Source of the DNA: Acidimicrobiales bacterium
Lineage (GTDB): Bacteria > Actinomycetota > Acidimicrobiia > Acidimicrobiales > Bog-793
Direction of reading: 5' to 3'
DNA: 29,113 bases
NCBI GenBank assembly: GCA_030037405.1
Contig: JASHRK010000015.1
Coordinates: 1 to 29,113 of the forward strand
In this document: positions 1 through 7,587 of the stretch, one piece after another
How the letters are laid out: every line of letters begins with the position of its first letter
How positions within the stretch are numbered: the stretch's first letter is position 1
The notes under the pieces: generated by a model
Database searches by the model: none
What the model was told of the DNA's origin: nothing
The model's input: the letters and a program-made list of their open reading frames with translations, nothing else
Program-made: the position numbers and the translations under genes

Positions 1-1045
1 CGACCTCGTAGGTCGGATCGATGAGATCCCACTCGTAGAGGACAGAGGCAGGCGACATGTCGGCCGGATCCGAGACACCGGGAAGTGCGCACAGCGCGAG
101 GTTGATTGCTCTGCCTATGCCCGACTCCAGCATGCCTCCGCACCACAAGGGCACGCCCTGTGCGCGGCAAACGTCGTGAATGGCAAGGCTCGCCGAGATG
201 CCACCCACCCTCCCCGGCTTTAGGTTCACGTTGCGGCAGGCGCCGAGTGCGAGGGCACGGTGCACGTCGCGGGGCGAACGGAGGCACTCGTCGAGACAGA
301 TAGGCGTCTTGATCCGCCTTTGCAGGTCTGAATGACCCATGATGTCGTCCCAGGCAAGCGGCTGCTCGATGCAGGCAAGCCCGTACTCGTCGAGGCGCTC
401 GAGGCGTGACAGGTCGCTCTCGTCCGTCGAGTAGGCACCGTTGGCGTCGACCTGGAGCATCACTTCCTCTCCGACGGCTTCGCGTACGGCAGCCACCAGC
501 TCGAGGTCCCAGCCGGGCTTGATCTTGAGCTTTACGCGCTGGTACCCCTCCGCCAGGCACAGCTGCACCTCGTCGAGCGTCTCCTCGATCGTCTCAGAGA
601 TCCCGATGCTCTCGCCGACGGGCGCCGCCAAGCGAAGCGGCGCCCGCGATGCGCTTGCCACCGCTTGCCCGCCCCCACCGCCATAGGCGAACAGCTCGGC
701 GAGCGATGACCCGCTCCGGACCGCCTCGAGGCACCAGAACGCCGCCTCCACGCCGGCGCGGGCGAAAGTGTTGCCCCGGATCGGCTCGAGAGCCCTTGCG
801 ACAGAACCGGGATCAGGACCTGCTTCCAGCGCTGCAGGAAGCGCCCACTCGGTGACAACGGCGAAGGTGGACGAGGTCGTGTCGGGCAGGTAGAAGGGGT
901 GGTCGAGGGCGGCCGCTTCCCCCCATCCCTCGGCTCCGTCCACGCCGACGAGGTGCACGAGCACCGTCCGACGCGTCGTGGTCGCACCGAAGCTCGTCAC
1001 GAAGGGGCGGCGCAGCGGGAGCGCCACCTCGAAGACCTCGGCCAT
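1..1045 (-). CDS. menC: MenC-type o-succinylbenzoate synthase / N-acylamino acid racemase (enolase superfamily), 3' end outside window
   Basis: An enolase-superfamily enzyme; 348 codons are visible and the C-terminus lies beyond position 1. It starts at an ATG and reads MAEVFEVALPLRRPF, a typical MenC-like N-terminal strand. The barrel motifs appear in order: the catalytic KxK in VKLKIKPGW, the metal ligands in VDANGAY, IEQPL and LDE, and the second lysine in NLKPGRVGG. This matches the subgroup holding o-succinylbenzoate synthase (menaquinone synthesis) and N-acylamino acid racemases, which cannot be separated by motifs. The gene is last of five codirectional genes, 53 bp after the aminotransferase. 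An aminotransferase and GS-like enzyme next door make an amino-acid-derivative substrate as plausible as menaquinone synthesis. Family call is firm; the substrate is open. Confidence 0.85.
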   Translation of the reverse strand, partial: MAEVFEVALPLRRPFVTSFGATTTRRTVLVHLVGVDGAEGWGEAAALDHPFYLPDTTSSTFAVVTEWALPAALEAGPDPGSVARALEPIRGNTFARAGVEAAFWCLEAVRSGSSLAELFAYGGGGGQAVASASRAPLRLAAPVGESIGISETIEETLDEVQLCLAEGYQRVKLKIKPGWDLELVAAVREAVGEEVMLQVDANGAYSTDESDLSRLERLDEYGLACIEQPLAWDDIMGHSDLQRRIKTPICLDECLRSPRDVHRALALGACRNVNLKPGRVGGISASLAIHDVCRAQGVPLWCGGMLESGIGRAINLALCALPGVSDPADMSPASVLYEWDLIDPTYEV

Positions 1046-1098
1046 CCCGAGTCCCGGGCGCTCGCCGCGCGGCTGATCGACCGGCCTATCGGGACGAC

Positions 1099-2016
1099 TC
1101 ACTCGTACACGGGGGTACGCCACCCCGCCGGGTCGGGGAGGTCTCCTCGTACCACTCCCAAGTAGGCGTCCCGCAGCTTGGAGGTGATGGGGCCGGTGGC
1201 TCCACACCCGACACGCCGGCGGTCGATCTCGGACACCGCGGCTATCTGGACCCCTGTCCCACAGAGGAACACCTCGTCCGCGGCAAATGACTCGCTCCGG
1301 TCGATACGCCTCTCGACGACCTTCAGACCGAGCTCGCCAGCAAGGGCGATCACGGCTCCGCGGGTGATGCCGACGAGAATGTCGTCCGTGGCGACGGGGG
1401 TGTGGAGCTCGCCGTCGAAGACGAAGAAGATGTTCGCCGACGATGCTTCGGCCACGTGACCGTCGTTGGTCAGCATGAGCGCCTCGTCGAAGCCGTTCTG
1501 CCGGGCCTCGTCGGAGGCGAGGGCCGCGTTGACGTAGGCGCCGATGACCTTGGCCCGGGCCGGGATGGCGTTGTCGTCGATGCGGCGCCAGGCCGAATAG
1601 GTGAGCGAGAGACCGCGGGTCGTGTCGAGGTACTCGCCCATGGGCTGGCAGTACACCGCAAAGGAGGTACGCAGCCCGGAGAGCTTCACGGCGATGCTCT
1701 CCTCGGACTTGAACACGAGCGGGCGTACATAGGTGTCTTCACGGGGTCCGTTTCGCCTGAGCAACCCGACGACCACGTCGATGACCTGGTGCTCTTCGGG
1801 GCCCGAATCGAGGCTGAGGATGCGGCAGGAGCTGACCAGCCTTCTCGCGTGCTCGGGGAGCAGCGTCACGTACAGCTGCTGCTGGCGGCGGTTCCAGTAG
1901 GCGCGGATCCCTTCGAAGCACCCCGTCCCGTAGTTGACGACGTGGCTCGCCACTGAGATCCTGGCGGACCCGTGAGGGAGGTACTCCCCGTCGAGATAGC
2001 TGATCCTGTCGCTCAC
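1099..2016 (-). CDS. ilvE: Branched-chain amino acid aminotransferase (PLP class IV)
   Basis: 305 aa, matching IlvE length (about 305-310). It transfers amino groups between branched-chain amino acids and 2-oxoglutarate. Class IV features are visible: GCFEGIRAY near residues 32-40, the PLP lysine in ARAKVIGAY (about K156), and EASSANIFFV near residue 190 in the phosphate/cofactor-binding part. The GTG start lies one base after the stop of the amidohydrolase gene and has a GGGAGG ribosome site just upstream, so the genes are probably translationally coupled. Within class IV a D-amino-acid or aminodeoxychorismate enzyme is less likely, given length and the FEGIRAY signature. In this cluster it may serve a specific pathway rather than general branched-chain synthesis; that is inference. 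Confidence 0.87.
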   Translation of the reverse strand: MSDRISYLDGEYLPHGSARISVASHVVNYGTGCFEGIRAYWNRRQQQLYVTLLPEHARRLVSSCRILSLDSGPEEHQVIDVVVGLLRRNGPREDTYVRPLVFKSEESIAVKLSGLRTSFAVYCQPMGEYLDTTRGLSLTYSAWRRIDDNAIPARAKVIGAYVNAALASDEARQNGFDEALMLTNDGHVAEASSANIFFVFDGELHTPVATDDILVGITRGAVIALAGELGLKVVERRIDRSESFAADEVFLCGTGVQIAAVSEIDRRRVGCGATGPITSKLRDAYLGVVRGDLPDPAGWRTPVYE

Positions 2017-2017
2017 G

Positions 2018-3304
2018 TCAACCTCCCGGTCCCCTGTCGTACGTTCCGGCCGCTCCGGGACGCTCCGGCTGCTCTGACCGCTCCGGAGACGCCGGTGTGG
2101 TCACTTCCGCTCTCTGGACGGGGTAGACGCGGAAGGCGTTGTCGCGCGAGACGAGAGCGACGATGTGCCGGGCATCTTCCATCGTGCACTCGCCCTCCTC
2201 GACGAAACGACCGAGCACACCCGCGAGGCTCCGGCGGAACTGCACGGCACCGAGATAGACGAGCTCGGCTGCGCCGTAAGCGTCCGAGCTGTAGAGCATC
2301 TTGGTGAAAGGCGCGAGCTCGAGTGCCTCGGCAAGGATGCCGGTCGCACTGGGGCCGGCATAGTTCAGGATGCAACCTACGTCGAAGTACACGTTCGGGA
2401 AGACCTCGGCGAGATAGCCCGCCTGGCGGTGGTAGGGGTAGCAGTGGAGGAAGCTGAGCACCACCTTCGCCGCCGCGGCAAGACGAACCCAGGGCGTAAA
2501 GACGACAGGGTCGGCGCGATGCAGAGTGAGGTCGGTGTCGCCGAAGCCGGCATGTGCCTGCATGACGAGGCCCTCCGCACTAGCGAGCTCGAGCCCTTCG
2601 TGAATTACGTGGCGGAGCACGGCGGGGTCGCTTAGCCGTGGCATCGCAGCGCCGTCGTCGCCAAACCCATCACCACCGGCTCCGAACCAGGAGTCGAGCC
2701 CGCGAGCGAGCTCGATCGCTCCTGGGCGGCTCGAGTCGAGGTCGAACCCGTACCGGTACGCCACTATCGTCTTCAAGCCGACGGCGTGCGTCGCCGCCTC
2801 CGCCAGAGTCTCGCCGAAGACCCTGCGCCACTCCGAAGGCCCCCCGCATCGGGCGGCCAGCTCTTCGGCGACCGCCTCCATCCGGACGATCTCCGCCGCG
2901 GGGGCACCGGCGAGATCGGCCATCTCGGCCGGTGTTGCCACCTCGCGAGGACGATGGCCCGTGTCCACCAAGAGGAGCTCGAGCCCGGCCGCCCCGACGA
3001 GGCGACGGTTCACCTCGGAGGTACCGAGCTGCGCCCGAGCGGCCAGGTACTCGGCACTCGGCGCGTGGGGTTCGAGACCGAGCAGCTGAGCACACTCACG
3101 CCTTATCGCCAGCCCGATCGGAGCCTCAAAGTGGGATGTGCCGGCGGGAGGCTCGGCTCTGCTCTCGGAGATGAGAGCCTCGAAACCTGCGGCGTCGAGG
3201 GCACCGGTCACGACGCCGTGGACGTGGTGGTCGACGAGCGGCCACGCCTCGGCGAGGAGAGCTCCCCCAGCACCGGCCTCCCGTGCCCGGTCAGAAGAAC
3301 TCAA
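2018..3304 (-). CDS. FluG-type metal-dependent amidohydrolase (amidohydrolase family 2)
   Basis: 428 aa TIM-barrel amidohydrolase. Metal and catalytic residues are visible: HVH at about residues 27-29, the histidine in MQAHAGFGDTD, the histidine in FLHCYPYH, and the late aspartate in YSSDAYG. This family resembles the N-terminal half of fungal FluG and plant nodulin/GS fusions, in which it is fused to a glutamine-synthetase-like domain. Here the two halves are separate adjacent genes: this one begins at a TTG inside the last codons of the GS-like gene (14-bp overlap). There is no clear ribosome site and no better in-frame start before HVH, so translational coupling is likely. The C-terminal 35 residues are Pro/Glu/Gly-rich and poorly conserved in appearance. 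The substrate is unknown; hydrolysis of an amide or gamma-glutamyl compound is inference. Confidence 0.82.
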   Translation of the reverse strand: MSSSDRAREAGAGGALLAEAWPLVDHHVHGVVTGALDAAGFEALISESRAEPPAGTSHFEAPIGLAIRRECAQLLGLEPHAPSAEYLAARAQLGTSEVNRRLVGAAGLELLLVDTGHRPREVATPAEMADLAGAPAAEIVRMEAVAEELAARCGGPSEWRRVFGETLAEAATHAVGLKTIVAYRYGFDLDSSRPGAIELARGLDSWFGAGGDGFGDDGAAMPRLSDPAVLRHVIHEGLELASAEGLVMQAHAGFGDTDLTLHRADPVVFTPWVRLAAAAKVVLSFLHCYPYHRQAGYLAEVFPNVYFDVGCILNYAGPSATGILAEALELAPFTKMLYSSDAYGAAELVYLGAVQFRRSLAGVLGRFVEEGECTMEDARHIVALVSRDNAFRVYPVQRAEVTTPASPERSEQPERPGAAGTYDRGPGG

Positions 3305-4751
3305 AGTACTCGCGCATCTCCCAGTCGGTCACCTCCGAGAGGAAACGCTCGACTTCGTGCCTTTTCATCGAGACGACGAAGGAGACGAAGGCGTCGCCGA
3401 ACTTGCTTGCGAAGAAGTCGTCCACCTCGAGCAGATCGAGGGCCTGCCAGAGGCTCGTCGGGAGCTTCGGGGCGTCGTCCGCGTAGGGATCGGCCTCGAC
3501 GACGGGCGGGGGCACGAGGCTGCGGCGGATCCCGTCCAGCCCGGCCGCCAGGTTGGCGGCGAGATAGAGGTAGGGGTTGGCCGCCGGCTCGCCGAGCCGG
3601 TTCTCCACGTGGGCGCCCTTCTCGAAGGGATCTCCCTGTATGCGAAGAAGCGTCCCCCTGTTCTCCGCCGCCCACGTGACGCGGTCCGGAGCGAACGAGT
3701 AAGGCTTGAACCGCTTGTAACCGTTGATGGTCGGAGTGGTGAACACGGTCATCGCACGGGCGTGCTCGAGGATCCCGGCGGCGAACTGACGCCCTACGAC
3801 TGAGAGTCGTTCCTCGGCCGAATCGCTCGTGAAGGCGTTGCGGCCGCTCGTGCGATCCCGCAACGACTCGTGCAGGTGCCAGCCGGATGAGAAGAAGTTC
3901 GGCAGCGCCGGGCGGCACATGAACGAGGCGTGCAAGCCGAGATCGTGGGCGATCTGTTTCGTCGCCGAGCGGAACAGCACCGCTGCGTCGGCGCCGTCGA
4001 GGCCGGCGAGAGGGTCGAAGGTAACCTCGAGCTGGCCAGGTCCCCACTCGTCCTCGATCGAGCGCAGGGGGAGGTCGAGCCCGAGATAGCCGTCGCGGAG
4101 CTTCTCGACCAGGTGCCCGATACCACCGAGACGGGTCTCGGACAGGTACTGGTAGCCCTGCTCGACGACGCTCACGGCGGGCGGCGGCGGCGGCCAACCG
4201 GTCTCGTGGAGCTCGATGCGGTCGCTGTCACGCCTCGTGACGTAGAACTCGATCTCGAGACCGGCGAGGTAGTCGTAGCCGAGCTCGGCTGCCTCCTCTA
4301 CCTGCTTGCGTAAGAGGTACCGGCTGTCGAGGGGGACTGGCCGCCCGTTGGAGAAGTAGGCGTCCGAGACGACCCAACCGGTGCTGTCCGCCCACGGCAG
4401 GACGCGGAAGGTGGCGGGGTCGGGCACGAGGATCATGTCGGGGAAGCCGGTGAGCTCGTCGATGTCGAAGCCGCCACCCTTCACGAAGACGGGAGTGAAG
4501 AGCTTGTTGCCCGTGTCCATGTTGAGCAACGCCGCTGAGAAGTCGATGCCGCTCTCGAGGGCCGACAGGTAGTCGACGCCGGACATGAACTTGCACCGGG
4601 GCACGCCGTGCTGGTCGACCCAGATGATCCTCACGGTCTTCAAGCCGCGCTCGTCGACCAGGGCGGCAGAACGCCTGCCCGCTTCGCTCTGCGGCTCGTC
4701 GTACAGGCCGTGCTCGGCTACGAACCCGACCTTTCCTACGCCCCGTTCCAC
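3291..4751 (-). CDS. Glutamine synthetase-like gamma-glutamyl ligase
   Basis: 486 aa, glutamine synthetase fold. Visible GS motifs: GLEIEFYV with paired glutamates (about 164-171), EDEWGPGQLEVTFDP (233-247), the GWHLHES metal/ammonia region (290-296), NGYKRFKP (343-350), AAENRGTLLRI (361-371) and HVENRLGEPAANPYL (381-394). The C-terminus ends in a VTDWE..YFE motif seen in many GS-like paralogs. There is no GSI adenylylation tyrosine motif and the ammonia loop is altered (SSGWH rather than GSGMH), so ligation of glutamate to an amine (polyamine, ethanolamine or methylamine) is more likely than housekeeping GlnA activity; that is inference. The GTG start is chosen because GAAGGAGG lies about 9 nt upstream. 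It overlaps the amidohydrolase and follows the amidotransferase by 120 bp. Confidence 0.85.
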   Translation of the reverse strand: MERGVGKVGFVAEHGLYDEPQSEAGRRSAALVDERGLKTVRIIWVDQHGVPRCKFMSGVDYLSALESGIDFSAALLNMDTGNKLFTPVFVKGGGFDIDELTGFPDMILVPDPATFRVLPWADSTGWVVSDAYFSNGRPVPLDSRYLLRKQVEEAAELGYDYLAGLEIEFYVTRRDSDRIELHETGWPPPPPAVSVVEQGYQYLSETRLGGIGHLVEKLRDGYLGLDLPLRSIEDEWGPGQLEVTFDPLAGLDGADAAVLFRSATKQIAHDLGLHASFMCRPALPNFFSSGWHLHESLRDRTSGRNAFTSDSAEERLSVVGRQFAAGILEHARAMTVFTTPTINGYKRFKPYSFAPDRVTWAAENRGTLLRIQGDPFEKGAHVENRLGEPAANPYLYLAANLAAGLDGIRRSLVPPPVVEADPYADDAPKLPTSLWQALDLLEVDDFFASKFGDAFVSFVVSMKRHEVERFLSEVTDWEMREYFEFF

Positions 4752-4871
4752 GCTCGCTCGTCCTCCTTCGGACTAAGAGGGGCTGCCTCTCTTGCCTGAG
4801 GCGGGTCTGTATCAGACTCCAGGCTTGTCTGGCTTGGCGTCCAGGCTCCGCGAGGCCCTTGGTGCCGGCGC

Positions 4872-5591
4872 TCAGGAAGCCGGTCCGGCGAGGGCTGCCT
4901 TGCGGGAGGCAAGCGTGAAGCCGCTGCCGGGCTCGAAGCGGACACGGTCACGGGCTCGCGGGAAGACCAGCTTGAACAGCGAGGCATCGTCGGAGTGCAG
5001 CTCCGTCACGACATAGCTGACCTCGTCGCTCGCAAAGCGCCACATCCCGTTCGTGTCGTTGCGCGAGTACAGCGAGAGCTCCCCGTCTGCCCCGAGATAG
5101 CCGAGGTTCACCCTTCCCCCGAAAGCGTCGTCGACGGCGCGCAGCGCCGAGGGCACCTCGACACCCTCGGCGATCCTGTCCAGGAAGAACTGCCAGCCGA
5201 CCTCGCTGTCGGCTGCCCCCGACAGCCTCGCCGCGTAGGCGGGGCGGAGCTCCTCGGCACGGTCGAGGAACCCGTTGTGGCACCAGGCCAGGCGCTCGTC
5301 GTCGGCGAAGGGCTGCGTGTCCGCCAGCTGCAGGGTGCTCAGCCGGCTCGGACGGCGAAGATGCACGAGGAACCGGCTCGACATGTTCTCGAGGAGCGAC
5401 CGGTCTGCCAGAGCCTCTTCCTCGAAGCGCCCGAGACCTCGCGAACGGCGCACCACGCCGGCTTCGTCGTCGAGCCAGGCGACACCCCAACCGAAGCTGG
5501 CCACACCGTAGTGCTCCACCTTCGCCACCTCCTCGGCGAGGTCGCCGAAGGGGCGGGGTTCGAGAGATGCGGCCGCCACCAGCTCACACAC
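4872..5591 (-). CDS. Class II glutamine amidotransferase (glutaminase-domain protein)
   Basis: 239 aa, a stand-alone Ntn-type glutaminase domain. Residue 2 is cysteine (GTG-TGT), which becomes the N-terminal nucleophile after Met removal. The other class II signatures follow: the arginine region HLRRPSRLS, the oxyanion HNG in AWCHNGF, and the aspartate in GAADSEV. No synthase or sugar-isomerase domain follows, so it is a YafJ/EgtC/GlxB-like protein. It may hydrolyse a gamma-glutamyl amide directly or deliver ammonia to a partner. The start has a strong ribosome site (GGGAGGGAG) 5-6 nt upstream. It is first in the leftward cluster with the GS-like ligase and amidohydrolase. A synthesis/hydrolysis cycle of gamma-glutamyl amides is inference from this context. 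Confidence 0.83.
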   Translation of the reverse strand: MCELVAAASLEPRPFGDLAEEVAKVEHYGVASFGWGVAWLDDEAGVVRRSRGLGRFEEEALADRSLLENMSSRFLVHLRRPSRLSTLQLADTQPFADDERLAWCHNGFLDRAEELRPAYAARLSGAADSEVGWQFFLDRIAEGVEVPSALRAVDDAFGGRVNLGYLGADGELSLYSRNDTNGMWRFASDEVSYVVTELHSDDASLFKLVFPRARDRVRFEPGSGFTLASRKAALAGPAS

Positions 5592-5677
5592 CCGACACTC
5601 CCTCCCTTCTCCGGCTCCCCATCGTCAGGAGGCGCACTGTGACCGATCGATTGCCAGGAGACGACCTGGTGACCTTC

Positions 5678-5720
5678 ATCATAAAGCGCCAAGAGAAAAG
5701 CTTGACCGAACTTGGCCGAA
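5678..5720 (-). promoter_or_regulatory. Candidate promoter with tandem 10-bp repeat for the amidotransferase-GS cluster
   Basis: On the minus strand a TATGAT -10 box lies at 5683-5678. Exactly 17 bp upstream begins a tandem direct repeat of two 10-bp units (minus strand TTCGGCCAAG then TTCGGTCAAG, 5720-5701, one mismatch). The repeat covers the -35 position, whose sequence GTCAAG is a poor -35 box. A weak -35 with repeats over it suits an activator-dependent promoter. The predicted leader before the GTG at 5591 is about 80 nt. Assignment rests on pattern alone. Confidence 0.45.
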
Positions 5721-5729
5721 CATTTGGCG

Positions 5730-6974
5730 TCAGGCACGGACGAGGCGTGAGCGCAGCATGCTGAGCGCCGAGATGACGGTCATCTGGCGGACTCGCTCCC
5801 GATCTCCTGGGAGCCGCAGCTCCACCGCCTCGGTGTCGCGCCCCGGCATGGCAAGGCCGACGAAGACTGTCCCGGGGGGCCTCCCGTCTTGCTCATCCGG
5901 GCCCGCCACCCCTGTCGCCGACAGGGCAACGTCTGCACCGAGCACGTCGAGGGCGCCGGCGGCCATCGCCTCTGCCGCTTCGAGGGAGACGACCGGACCT
6001 GGTGGGACCGAGAGCACGGACGCCTTCACCTCGCTCGCGTAGGCGACGACGGAACCGGCGAACCAGCGGGAGGCGCCGGGCACGGACACGATCCGCGAGG
6101 CCATCAAACCTCCCGTAAGCGACTCCGCCAGTCCGAGCCGCCAGCCTCGCCCGAGAACGAGGGCGCCGACGGCCGCCTCCATCGTCTCCTCGTCGACGCC
6201 GAAGACCGTATCGCCGAGCAGCTGGCGCACCCGCGCCTCCTCGGCGGAGAGGGCATCGTCGGCCTCGAGCGCCGATGCCGCTTTCACCGTGAGCCGGACC
6301 TTGATGCCTTCGATGCCGCTCGCGAGGAAGGCGAGCGTGGGGACGCCAGCTCCGCCCTCCGCCAGGGCCTCGATGCGCGGCCCGAGTCGCTCGGCAAGGG
6401 TCGACTCGGCAAGGCCCCAGGTCCTGAGCGTCCGGCTGGCGATGAGGGCTGGCTCGCCGGCCCGCTTCCGGAGATCGGGGAGCACGGCCCGCTCCATCAT
6501 CTCCTCCATCTCGTAGGGAACGCCCGGCACCGCGTAGATCACCTTGTCGCCCACCGGGCAGATGAGCCCGGGCGCAGTCCCGATCAGCTGCTCGATGACG
6601 CTCGCGCCGACGGGCACGTCGGCCTGGCGGGCATTGTTCTCTGCCATCGTGCGCCCTCGGGCATCGAAGAGCGTCCGGATACGCCCGAGCACCACGGCGT
6701 CCCGGACGAGCTCCACGCCCATCACCGTGGCGATCGCCTCTCGCGTTATGTCGTCCTGGGTCGGACCGAGGCCGCCGCAGGCGATGACCGCGTCCGAACG
6801 AGCAAGGGCCGTTCGGAGCGCGAGCACGATCCTGCCGGCGTTGTCGCCGACACGGGTTTGGAAGTGGCAGTCGATCCCGGAGGCGGCAAGGCGCTCGCCT
6901 ATCCAGCTCGAGTTGGTATCCGCGATCTGGCCGAGGAGGAGCTCGGTCCCGACTGCGAGAACCTCAGCTCGCAC
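5730..6974 (-). CDS. cinA: CinA: competence/damage-inducible protein with nicotinamide-nucleotide amidase domain
   Basis: 414 aa, the normal full length. The N-terminal MoCF/COG1058 domain shows GTELLLGQIADTNS near residue 8 and ACGGLGPTQDDITREA around 65-80, an ADP-ribose pyrophosphatase-type fold. The C-terminal CinA/PncC domain (about 250-410) shows GLAESLTGGLMASRI, VPGASRWFAGSVVAY and SATGVAGPDEQDGRPPGTV, and deamidates nicotinamide mononucleotide in pyridine-nucleotide recycling. The GTG start overlaps the end of pgsA by 11 bp, so rimO, pgsA and cinA form one transcription unit. In many actinobacteria recA follows cinA; here the amidotransferase cluster follows instead. Confidence 0.95.
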   Translation of the reverse strand: MRAEVLAVGTELLLGQIADTNSSWIGERLAASGIDCHFQTRVGDNAGRIVLALRTALARSDAVIACGGLGPTQDDITREAIATVMGVELVRDAVVLGRIRTLFDARGRTMAENNARQADVPVGASVIEQLIGTAPGLICPVGDKVIYAVPGVPYEMEEMMERAVLPDLRKRAGEPALIASRTLRTWGLAESTLAERLGPRIEALAEGGAGVPTLAFLASGIEGIKVRLTVKAASALEADDALSAEEARVRQLLGDTVFGVDEETMEAAVGALVLGRGWRLGLAESLTGGLMASRIVSVPGASRWFAGSVVAYASEVKASVLSVPPGPVVSLEAAEAMAAGALDVLGADVALSATGVAGPDEQDGRPPGTVFVGLAMPGRDTEAVELRLPGDRERVRQMTVISALSMLRSRLVRA

Positions 6975-7587
6975 TGACGGACGTGCCCTGCTCCGAGGAG
7001 ACCGCCCCGTCTCCCGTGAGGGCGGGCGACGACTTGATCCTCTTCAGCCTCTCCCCGTCACGGGCGTACTCGAAGCCCGTGTAGAGGGTGAGGGCGACGG
7101 CAAACCAGAGCACGTCCCGTACCAGGAAGGCATGGTGGAGACCGACGGGCGGGAGGAGGGCAAGGAGCACGACGACGTCCTGTACGAGCGTCTTGGCCTT
7201 CGCTGTCGGCCTCGCCGGGATCGAGATGCCGCGCCGCCCGGCCATCGTGCGGAAGGCGCTCATGGCGACTTCCCGGAGGGCGATGAGGATGACAGGCAGC
7301 CAGCCGAACTCACCGATGGAGGCGAGGGCAGCCATGGCGCCGAGCACGAGCACCTTGTCCGCGAGCGGGTCGAGAAACGCCCCCGAACGCGTCGCACCCG
7401 TCCTCCGGGCGACGAAGCCGTCTACTCCGTCCGATCCCGAGCAGGCTATCCAGACGGCGACGAGCAGCCATGTCGATGGTCCGGTTGTGAGGATGAGGAG
7501 GACGAGCACGGGCGAGACGAGCAGCCGGGCGAGAGTAACGGCGTTCGCCGGAGTGGCGAGAGCAGAGGGCCCGAAGGTGTCGCTCAC
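6964..7587 (-). CDS. pgsA: CDP-diacylglycerol-glycerol-3-phosphate 3-phosphatidyltransferase
   Basis: 207 aa integral membrane enzyme that makes phosphatidylglycerophosphate from CDP-diacylglycerol and glycerol-3-phosphate. The CDP-alcohol phosphatidyltransferase signature is complete: DGVDGFVARR, then GAFLDPLAD, supplying all four aspartates. Several hydrophobic segments follow the early LLVSPVLVLLILTT helix. The reading frame stays open upstream, but that part is an antisense-like shadow inside rimO. The GTG at 7587 is chosen because it forms a GTGA junction with the rimO stop (4-bp overlap), giving MSDTFGPSALATPANAVTLAR. The C-terminus runs 11 bp into cinA. The product is the committed enzyme for phosphatidylglycerol and cardiolipin. 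Confidence 0.92.
   Translation of the reverse strand: MSDTFGPSALATPANAVTLARLLVSPVLVLLILTTGPSTWLLVAVWIACSGSDGVDGFVARRTGATRSGAFLDPLADKVLVLGAMAALASIGEFGWLPVILIALREVAMSAFRTMAGRRGISIPARPTAKAKTLVQDVVVLLALLPPVGLHHAFLVRDVLWFAVALTLYTGFEYARDGERLKRIKSSPALTGDGAVSSEQGTSVSAS

Noticed and set aside
4872..5591. N-methylglutamate synthase (MgsA) identity for the amidotransferase
   Set aside because: No mgsB or mgsC genes follow, so only the general class II glutaminase call is supported.
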